A DNA stretch of 5,572 nt, from the NCBI GenBank assembly GCA_024681875.1, contig JAILAA010000172.1, forward strand, positions 1 through 5,572, read 5' to 3'. The notes under the pieces are model-generated. The model was given only the letters and a program-made list of their open reading frames with translations, was not told where the DNA came from and searched no databases. The translations under genes and the position numbers were made by a program. This document shows, piece by piece, positions 1-4,366 of this stretch (positions within the stretch are counted from its first letter, which is position 1; each line of letters opens with the position of its first letter). Source of the DNA: Prevotella sp. (lineage in GTDB: Bacteria; Bacteroidota; Bacteroidia; Bacteroidales; Bacteroidaceae).

Positions 1-285
1 CTTGCGGTCGGCGCCCTCCACGCGTACCACCAATACATATTTGTCGCCCCACTTGATGGCGCCGCTGTTCAGTGTGGCGTTCATCATAATGCGCTGCATC
101 AGGAAGGGGTTGTCCTTCTCGCAGAAATCGTAGCGCCACTCCAATGGAGTGTGTTCGGCGGTGAGAATGGGGTTCTCGTACTTCTCATAGATGCCGTTGC
201 CCCACTCTTTCGGGCTGTTTTTACGGCTCAACAGCTCCTCGTGATGTGCACGCAGGGCTGCCACTTTCTTATCAAACTCTGTCAT
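1..285 (-). CDS. GH130 4-O-beta-D-mannosyl-D-glucose phosphorylase, N-terminal part (cut by window edge)
   Basis: This is the first 95 codons of a gene that runs off the low-coordinate edge. I translated it by hand from the ATG at 285-283; the protein begins MTEFDKKVAALRAHHEELL. Residues 69-95 contain NATLNSGAIKW, then KYVLVVRVEGADRK, which I recognise as the hallmark N-terminal block of GH130 subfamily 1, such as the B. fragilis enzyme MGP; HTPLEWRYD near residue 45 fits too. Family members are about 390 residues, so roughly three quarters are missing. The known reaction is phosphorolysis of beta-1,4-mannosyl-glucose to mannose-1-phosphate and glucose in the cytoplasm. There is no signal peptide, as expected. 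The start follows the GH26 stop by 48 bp, on the same strand, with a purine-rich AAGATAAGAA just upstream, so the two are probably co-transcribed. A GH130_2 mannooligosaccharide phosphorylase is a less likely alternative; the catalytic region lies outside the window. Confidence 0.9.
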   Translation of the reverse strand, partial: MTEFDKKVAALRAHHEELLSRKNSPKEWGNGIYEKYENPILTAEHTPLEWRYDFCEKDNPFLMQRIMMNATLNSGAIKWGDKYVLVVRVEGADRK

Positions 286-299
286 TTCTTATCTTTTTT

Positions 300-339
300 G
301 TTCTAACGTTCTAACGTCATCACGTTATTATGATTAGTT
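300..339. repeat. Degenerate 8-nt tandem repeat between GH26 and GH130
   Basis: GTTCTAAC occurs twice in tandem (300-315), followed by the diverged octamers GTCATCAC, GTTATTAT and GATTAGTT, keeping an 8-nt step up to and across the GH26 stop codon (336-334). It fills most of the 48 bp GH26-GH130 intergenic gap. No hairpin or terminator is evident, so read-through into GH130 is likely. Only the first two units are identical, so the later units are a weaker call. Confidence 0.5.
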
Positions 340-1458
340 AATGTCTTTCAGGAACAGGGTGTTCTTTGCATTGAAAAGTTCGCGGAAGTAGGGAGCATCG
401 GGCTTTGAGGGCGACGGGCCGAACCATTCCTCCTTGTAGTTGCGCCAGACGAGGAAGTAGCTGATGGAATACTTGTCGAGGACGGGTTTCAGCGTCGATG
501 TCCACCACGTGGGGTCGGTGAGGTTCTTCAGACCGCACTCCGTCAGGGCAGCAATCTTGCCACGTTCCTTTGCAAACTTTGTCAGCATGTCGAGATTCTC
601 GTCGAGCTGACTGACGAAGTCCTCCTTCGTGCCCCACTGATAGCCGTCGATGCCGACGAGCTGGATGCGGTCATCGCCGGGATAGCGCTCTAAATACTTC
701 TCCTTCGTCAGGTCGGGAGCCATTCCAGGCGAGTAAGCCCAGAGTAAATTGTCGAATCCATCGGCGTTTAGCTTATCCTGCAGCATGTTCCATAGGGCCT
801 TGTATTCCTCAGCCGTGCAGAGCTTCTCACCCCACCAGAACCACGAGCCAGTGTTCTCGTGCCAGGGACGCCAAATGATGGGAATCGGCTGGCCGTCGGC
901 GGTCTTCAGCGATGCGAGGAAGTCGCTCACACGCTGCATCCACACTTGGAACTTGTCATACTTTGAGCCGCCGGGCAGGATGTTCTTCACTACTGTGCTG
1001 TCGCTGACATCCCATGCCGTGCCCTGCGGCCATACACCGCCCTCGTCGGTGGTGGTGAGCGGATTGCGCGGATGCCAGCTGATGGTGACGATGCCACCAC
1101 GCTCGTGATGGCGGATGATCTCTTCGCGCATGGCGTTGAAAGGCACGCTATCTAGGTTCTTCGCATCGCCCATCTCTATGCCGCCCAGCTCGAAGCCCAT
1201 CACGGCAGGCCAGTCGCCGCACACGTTCTTCACGTCGCTGCTGTCCTTCTCATACGCCCAGGTCAGACCATAGAACGGGTCGTCCTGATGGCCGAACATA
1301 TAGCCTTGTCCACGGAGTGTGTCCAATCGGTTGAACAACTGCTGGGCCACGGTGCCCTCGTTATTACTCTCGTTGGCGGAATTCTTCTGTCCGCTACAGG
1401 CCACCAATAGCGCTACGCTAAATGATAAATGAAAAATGACAAATGATATTCGTTTCAT
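334..1458 (-). CDS. GH26 beta-1,4-mannanase, surface lipoprotein
   Basis: A 374-residue glycoside hydrolase family 26 enzyme. Residues 1-21 form a lipoprotein signal: MKR, a hydrophobic stretch, then the lipobox LVAC with the lipidated cysteine at 21, followed by a polar SGQKNSANES linker. The catalytic domain spans about 35-370. RPWHENTGSWFWWG (197-210) holds the expected acid/base E201, and ALTECGLK (304-311) the expected nucleophile E307; GHQDD (56-60) and SWHP (127-130) are also typical. GH26 enzymes of this kind cut beta-1,4-mannan at the cell surface or periplasm; the B. fragilis homologue paired with GH130 releases mannobiose, but endo versus exo action cannot be read here. Length is normal and no frame break is seen. 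The start is fixed by the signal peptide. It lies downstream of the transposase locus and upstream of GH130. No convincing Bacteroidetes promoter (TTTG / TAnnTTTG) is visible in 1459-1520. Part of the signal peptide is encoded by tandem heptamers. Confidence 0.94.
   Translation of the reverse strand: MKRISFVIFHLSFSVALLVACSGQKNSANESNNEGTVAQQLFNRLDTLRGQGYMFGHQDDPFYGLTWAYEKDSSDVKNVCGDWPAVMGFELGGIEMGDAKNLDSVPFNAMREEIIRHHERGGIVTISWHPRNPLTTTDEGGVWPQGTAWDVSDSTVVKNILPGGSKYDKFQVWMQRVSDFLASLKTADGQPIPIIWRPWHENTGSWFWWGEKLCTAEEYKALWNMLQDKLNADGFDNLLWAYSPGMAPDLTKEKYLERYPGDDRIQLVGIDGYQWGTKEDFVSQLDENLDMLTKFAKERGKIAALTECGLKNLTDPTWWTSTLKPVLDKYSISYFLVWRNYKEEWFGPSPSKPDAPYFRELFNAKNTLFLKDIN
1420..1447. repeat. Four tandem AAATGAN heptamers inside the GH26 signal-peptide codons
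   Basis: On the plus strand the units are AAATGAT, AAATGAA, AAATGAC and AAATGAT, contiguous and differing only in the last base. On the coding strand this reads NTCATTT four times and encodes residues about 4-13 (ISFVIFHLSF), the hydrophobic core of the lipoprotein signal. Because the unit is 7 nt, gain or loss of one copy would shift the reading frame near the start of the gene; three copies (21 nt) would be frame-neutral. Confidence 0.85.
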
Positions 1459-1518
1459 AAATATATGTGTGTTAACATGAATTATGGTGCATTAGCTGGA
1501 TTGATATGACCATTCATT

Positions 1519-1564
1519 CAGTCCCGAAGGGACGACAGAACACAGGCAGGGGCAACGCCCCTGT
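1519..1564 (+). repeat. Double-hairpin REP-like unit L2 (complete)
   Basis: Read on the plus strand: first hairpin GTCCC-GAA-GGGAC (1521-1533), linker GACAGAACACAGG (1534-1546), second hairpin CAGGGG-CAACG-CCCCTG (1547-1563). It is the outer unit on the 3' side of the transposase and points toward the gene. It is inverted relative to the units at 2083-2230, whose minus strand has the same order. A further small palindrome GGGTG-CAC-CACCC (1567-1579) follows in the spacer before L1. Confidence 0.85.
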
Positions 1565-1585
1565 AAGGGTGCACCACCCCGCAGT

Positions 1586-1610
1586 CAGTCCCGAAAGGAC
1601 GACGGAATAT
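1586..1610 (+). repeat. REP-like half unit L1 abutting the transposase stop codon
   Basis: CAG, then GTCCC-GAA-AGGAC (1588-1600) with the innermost pair broken, then GACGGAATAT (1601-1610). The unit stops exactly where the transposase stop codon begins (1613-1611). It lacks the second hairpin. Its first hairpin starts 67 bp after that of L2, close to the 70 bp pitch of the repeats on the other side. Confidence 0.75.
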
Positions 1611-2066
1611 TTAGTCTGTAAATGCATAGTTCGCGTCATATTTAATGCCGTATGCCTCCAAAAACAATTTGTATTCCTCCTGGAAAGAACGTTTTCTGTG
1701 GTGTTCCTCTTGGTGCAGGATATAATTGACAGTTTTTTCCGACAAGGACGGACTAACGGAGAAAGCTCCATAGCCCTCTTGCCACACAAAGGTGCGATAG
1801 CCCTGTAATGCCTCCTTGATCCATTTACTACTTTCGGCTTTGATGATTCTAACAAAATCGGACAAGGCAGTGGTCTTGGGCAATGAGGTGAATATATGAA
1901 TATGGTCCGGCATCCCGCCGATGGCCATCGGTATTCCACCCATATCACGGATAATGCCGCCCAGGTATTGGATAACCCGCGGCAGGTCATCGTGGGCGAT
2001 TTTGATGCTTGTACTCTTTACATGAAAGATCAAGTGGATGTCAATTTTTACCAATGTTGATGCCAT
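1611..2066 (-). CDS. HUH/Y1 transposase, IS200-like, REP-associated type
   Basis: A 151-residue single-domain protein of the Y1 transposase family (Transposase_17 / IS200-like). The HUH metal-binding motif is in GMPDHIHIF (H55, H57), the likely catalytic tyrosine is Y115 in NYILHQEEHH, and FVWQEGYGAFSVS (93-105) is the block I associate with the Bacteroidetes members often annotated as IS200/IS605 or REP-associated transposases. The length is typical and the frame intact, so it could be active. The known chemistry is single-strand DNA nicking through a 5'-phosphotyrosine, guided by hairpins. Here the gene is flanked at 0 and 16 bp by inverted hairpin repeats, which are probable substrates. 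There is no accessory TnpB gene. No clear ribosome binding site precedes the ATG; low translation would suit a transposase. An overlapping longer minus-strand frame is a shadow, since it lacks the HUH motif. Confidence 0.92.
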   Translation of the reverse strand: MASTLVKIDIHLIFHVKSTSIKIAHDDLPRVIQYLGGIIRDMGGIPMAIGGMPDHIHIFTSLPKTTALSDFVRIIKAESSKWIKEALQGYRTFVWQEGYGAFSVSPSLSEKTVNYILHQEEHHRKRSFQEEYKLFLEAYGIKYDANYAFTD

Positions 2067-2082
2067 GTTGATGGTGGTTTAT

Positions 2083-2115
2083 GCAGGGGTGTTATACCTG
2101 CCTGTATTCCGTCGC
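2083..2115 (-). repeat. REP-like unit R1, degenerate, next to the transposase start
   Basis: On the minus strand: GACGGAATACAGG linker followed by CAGG-TATAACACC-CCTG, a decayed second hairpin keeping only four outer pairs. The first hairpin (GCCCC...GGGGC) is missing and R2 begins at once. It ends 16 bp before the transposase start codon, so it occupies the likely promoter and leader of that gene. Confidence 0.7.
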
Positions 2116-2160
2116 ACAGGGGCTTTACCCCTGCCTGTATTCCGTCGCCCCTTCGGGGCT
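2116..2160 (-). repeat. Double-hairpin REP-like unit R2
   Basis: On the minus strand: hairpin GCCCC-GAA-GGGGC (2159-2147), linker GACGGAATACAGG, hairpin CAGGGG-TAAAG-CCCCTG (2133-2117). The 45 bp are identical to R3 except at one position (C at 2143, T at 2213 on the plus strand). The same parts in the same order make up L2 on the other side of the transposase. Confidence 0.87.
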
Positions 2161-2185
2161 GGTGTGTGGGTGTCGTTGCCTGTTT

Positions 2186-2230
2186 ACAGGGGCTTTACCC
2201 CTGCCTGTATTCTGTCGCCCCTTCGGGGCT
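2186..2230 (-). repeat. Double-hairpin REP-like unit R3 (outermost)
   Basis: Same structure as R2, exactly 70 bp further from the transposase: hairpin GCCCC-GAA-GGGGC (2229-2217), linker GACAGAATACAGG, hairpin CAGGGG-TAAAG-CCCCTG (2203-2187). The 25 bp spacer between R2 and R3 (2161-2185) reads ACAGGCAACGAC then ACACCC on the minus strand and may be a decayed remnant of another copy. Confidence 0.87.
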
Positions 2231-2254
2231 TTATTACAGCATTGCAACCTTCAA

Positions 2255-2379
2255 TCCTTACCTCTCACTTCTCACCCTTACCTCTTACCTCTCACTTCTT
2301 ACCTCTCACTTCTCACCTCTTATCTCTCACCTCTCACCTCTCATCTCTCACCTCTCACCTCTTAATTCTTAACTCCTAA
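2255..2379. repeat. Degenerate heptamer tandem array (YTCTYAC) overlapping the esterase 3' end
   Basis: About 18 units of 7 nt on the plus strand, mostly CTCTCAC, TTCTCAC, CTCTTAC and TTCTTAC, with one 6-nt slip (CCTTAC, 2276-2281). The array continues through the esterase stop codon (2364-2362), and units CTCTTAA, TTCTTAA and CTCCTAA (2359-2379) encode the enzyme's last residues LGVKN. With the REP units it accounts for nearly all of the 295 bp between the esterase and transposase. Plus-strand reading frames rich in LTSHLSP here are a by-product of the repeat. Confidence 0.85.
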
Positions 2380-3753
2380 TTCTTTCAGCAGCCAGTTCTC
2401 CCACTCGTCCCACTGCTCCTGATACCAGAAATGGGCTGTCTGCTGGTAGATGGAGATTTCCTTCGGGCCGCTGATGGTGTTGTATGTGGCCCATGCCGAG
2501 GTGGGCGGCACCACGTCGTCGTTGTAGCCGAAGGAGAACCAGCCCTTCTGTTGTGGGGTGATGAGACGGGCGAAGTTCGCGCCGTCGTAATAGCGTGAGG
2601 TGACAATCTTATTATATAATGAGGATTTGCCGGCTGCAGCCTTTGCATTGGGTGACGAGACATCGCTACCGTTAAGGCTCTTGGCATCTGCTCCATAGAA
2701 GTAGTGCGGCCATCCGCAGGCCTTGCCATTCAGCGAGTTGGTGTGGTCGCAGAGGGCGGCGTGCACGGGAGCATAGCAGGTCACGCGCTTGTCTAAGCCA
2801 GCCGTAACCAATGAGAGGAATCCGCCCTGCGAGCTGCCAGTGACGCCTAACTGCTGGCCGTTCCACGGTGTATATTGCTCGATGAAGTCAACGGCGCGGA
2901 TGCAGCCCAAGACCACCATCTTATAGTAGGATTGGTCGCGGTCGTCCATGCCCCAGTCCCAGTAGTGACTCAAGGCGTTCTTGTTCAGGTTGGTGTACAC
3001 CTTCTGCTCCAGGGTGACAGGGATGCCGTGGATGCCGATCTCAAGCGTGACGACACCCTGCGAGGCCGTCCACACGTCGCCCTGATAGGGACGGGAACCG
3101 GCACCGGGTACGCGCAGCAACGCAGGGTATGTCCTACCACCCTGCCCTTCGGGCACCCCTCCTTCCCGAAGGCGGGGAGTGTAGGTCGCGGGCACACATA
3201 ATATTCCATACGTGTGCGAGTCCCAAGCCATGTTGTTGAAATTCACCTCATAGACGTTCACATCCTTGGTGCAGCGCTCAGGCAGCAGACGCATGGTTGG
3301 CTCCAGCGGCGTGTAGCGTGCCTCCGTGATGGCCTGCTCCCAAAACTCTTTGAAATCACTGGGCATCACCGTTGAGGGCTGCAGCTTCTCGGGCGAGAAG
3401 GCCGCGTTGCAGGCGCCCTTGTAGTCCTTGCCGTCAACGTGTGCCGTGACGTCCACACGATAAAAACCTGCCGATTTCATCGAGCCTGAGAGCTTCAGCG
3501 TACCGTCTTTCAGCGTTACAGACTTCTTCTCCGTCTGATACATCTCAGGCCCGGCAGCGTAGTCGATGGTCACGTTGTCTACAAGTGTGCCGCTGCGACG
3601 CACTTCAACGATGAAATGGGCGTTTTCTCCTACTTTGTAAGTCCAGTCCTGATGGTCTGGCTCCACGGTGACAATGATGCTGTTGCCCCTGATTTGTGCC
3701 GTTGCAGGTAGCAAGGCGACCAGCATCAGCAGACACAATAATGATCTTTTCAT
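2362..3753 (-). CDS. Secreted CE7-like acetyl (xylan) esterase
   Basis: A 463-residue protein. Residues 1-19 are a signal peptide (MKRSLLCLLMLVALLPATA, cleavage near Q20), which sets the start at 3753; an upstream in-frame ATG at 3867 would overlap queH. About 21-120 is an Ig-like N-terminal domain, and 130-460 an alpha/beta hydrolase of the acetyl xylan esterase / cephalosporin-C deacetylase family (CE7). The nucleophile is S308 in GSSQGG, the acid probably D412 in GYNDDVVPP, the base H441. KYPALLR-type and RVPGAG blocks and YYDGANFA also fit. Two oddities: the RGQ motif conserved in CE7 is absent (IGIHGIP stands there), and HE is replaced by HF. Residues 192-206 look inserted by a palindromic repeat. 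The enzyme probably removes acetyl groups from plant polysaccharides or their oligomers in the periplasm; acetylated mannan is a plausible substrate given GH26 downstream, but this is inference. It follows queH by 13 bp. Confidence 0.85.
   Translation of the reverse strand: MKRSLLCLLMLVALLPATAQIRGNSIIVTVEPDHQDWTYKVGENAHFIVEVRRSGTLVDNVTIDYAAGPEMYQTEKKSVTLKDGTLKLSGSMKSAGFYRVDVTAHVDGKDYKGACNAAFSPEKLQPSTVMPSDFKEFWEQAITEARYTPLEPTMRLLPERCTKDVNVYEVNFNNMAWDSHTYGILCVPATYTPRLREGGVPEGQGGRTYPALLRVPGAGSRPYQGDVWTASQGVVTLEIGIHGIPVTLEQKVYTNLNKNALSHYWDWGMDDRDQSYYKMVVLGCIRAVDFIEQYTPWNGQQLGVTGSSQGGFLSLVTAGLDKRVTCYAPVHAALCDHTNSLNGKACGWPHYFYGADAKSLNGSDVSSPNAKAAAGKSSLYNKIVTSRYYDGANFARLITPQQKGWFSFGYNDDVVPPTSAWATYNTISGPKEISIYQQTAHFWYQEQWDEWENWLLKELGVKN
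3137..3180. repeat. Palindromic repeat inserted in frame in the esterase gene
   Basis: The 44 bp hold GCCC-TTC-GGGC (3144-3154) followed by a longer imperfect stem, CCCC-t-CCTT (3156-3164) with AAGG-c-GGGG (3169-3177). The composition (CCACCCTGCCC...GGCACCCCTCC...) resembles short intergenic palindromes I recall as widespread in Bacteroidetes. It encodes esterase residues about 192-206, TPRLREGGVPEGQGG, a Gly/Pro/Glu-rich segment between LCVPA and YPALLR, where I would expect only a short loop. The frame stays open. Confidence 0.6.
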
Positions 3754-3766
3754 GTTTTTGTTTTCT

Positions 3767-4360
3767 TTATAGATTAGTTCCATTGTTATTTCGCATACTG
3801 AACTCGCAACCGCAGTATTGCTGATTGTAGAAACCATACTCGCGTAACAGCTGGTTGCGGCGGTCACTGAGACCGCCCTTGCGCCAGTTCTGTGCCCAGA
3901 ACACGGTGCCGGGCACGGCTTGTTCGGCCTGCAGGCCGGCGGCTGTAATCTGTTCGATGCTCTTCCAGCGCGAAGAGGCCAGTGTGGTGGTGAAATGGCG
4001 CAGGCCCAGCTCGCGGGCCATGCGGGCAGCAGCCGTCAGTCGCAGCTTAAAGCACTGTAGGCAGCGGCAGCCACGTTCTGGCTCGTCCTCCAGACCGCTG
4101 ACGCCGCAGCGCCATGACTCGTGGTCGTAGTCGCCGTCAATCCACTGCAGTCCTAAGCTCTCGGTATGGCGCTTGCTCTCCTCCTTGCGTATCTCATATT
4201 CCTCGCGGGGCCAGATGTTGGGGTTGTAGTAGTAGATAGTGGGACGCACGTTGTTTTGCAGCATCCATTCCACAATGGCACTGCTGCATGGGGCACAGCA
4301 GGCGTGCAACAGCACTTCAGTGCAGCCCCCTTCGGGCAAAACAATGGCAGGTTTCTTCAT
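3767..4360 (-). CDS. queH: Epoxyqueuosine reductase QueH
   Basis: A 197-residue protein of the QueH family (formerly DUF208), the iron-sulfur enzyme that replaces QueG in many bacteria and reduces epoxyqueuosine to queuosine at tRNA wobble position 34. The family signature is complete: LLHACCAPCSSA (17-28; C21, C22, C25), YYNPNIWPREEYEIRKEE (44-61), EDEPERGCRCLQC (91-103; C98, C100, C103), FTTTLASSRWKS (123-134) and QQYCGCEFS (180-188; C183, C185). The cysteine groups are the expected ligands for the cluster and bound metal. Length is normal and there is no signal peptide, so it acts in the cytoplasm. The ATG at 4360 lies 6 bp after the dprA stop, so the two are very likely co-transcribed. 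There is no cobalamin-dependent QueG here; no other queuosine gene is in view. Confidence 0.96.
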   Translation of the reverse strand: MKKPAIVLPEGGCTEVLLHACCAPCSSAIVEWMLQNNVRPTIYYYNPNIWPREEYEIRKEESKRHTESLGLQWIDGDYDHESWRCGVSGLEDEPERGCRCLQCFKLRLTAAARMARELGLRHFTTTLASSRWKSIEQITAAGLQAEQAVPGTVFWAQNWRKGGLSDRRNQLLREYGFYNQQYCGCEFSMRNNNGTNL

Positions 4361-4366
4361 CGCTCA

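Larger units (their letters stand above)
1519..2230 (-). mobile_element. IS200-like/RAYT locus: Y1 transposase bracketed by inverted double-hairpin repeats
   Basis: The 456-nt transposase gene is bracketed by repeats L2 and L1 on its 3' side and R1, R2, R3 on its 5' side, with the repeat orientation inverted across the gene. There is no room for another gene. No target-site duplication is visible; IS200/IS605-type enzymes do not make one. The layout fits a REP-associated tyrosine transposase (RAYT) with its cognate repeats, but a self-mobile IS200-like element cannot be excluded. The outer limits given are those of the outermost repeats; true cleavage points are unknown. The locus lies between the esterase and GH26 genes, all on the same strand, and the transposase gene looks more AT-rich than its neighbours. 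Confidence 0.75.

Noticed and set aside
1459..1520. Bacteroidetes-type promoter for GH26
   Set aside because: No TAnnTTTG with an upstream TTTG at suitable spacing could be found by eye; AT-rich sequence near the start is not enough.
1514..1990. 158-residue minus-strand frame overlapping the transposase
   Set aside because: It is a shifted frame of the transposase gene that reads on into the 3' repeats; the HUH and tyrosine motifs are in the other frame.
2083..2230. Possible CRISPR array
   Set aside because: The repeats are compound hairpins with unequal, partly repetitive spacers, there are only three, and inverted copies lie across a transposase gene; no cas gene is present.
2217..2234. 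Rho-independent terminator (GCCCC-TTC-GGGGC then TTTATT on the plus strand)
   Set aside because: No plus-strand gene ends there; the T run follows on the plus strand only, and the same hairpin recurs in R2 and, with stem changes, in L2 without a T run. It may still hinder minus-strand transcription.
2038..2379. Plus-strand open frames of 68-113 residues over the repeats
   Set aside because: They consist of translated REP units and the heptamer array (LTSHLSP-type repeats), with no domain and no neighbouring plus-strand gene.
3754..3867. Longer esterase start at 3867
   Set aside because: It would overlap the queH coding sequence and place 38 residues before a textbook signal peptide that begins at 3753.
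4325..4337. CCCTTCGGG palindrome in the queH 5' end as another inserted repeat
   Set aside because: It encodes LPEGGC just ahead of the HACCAPC motif, a place where QueH proteins normally have a short leader of this kind; no extended hairpin or linker is present, so chance is more likely.
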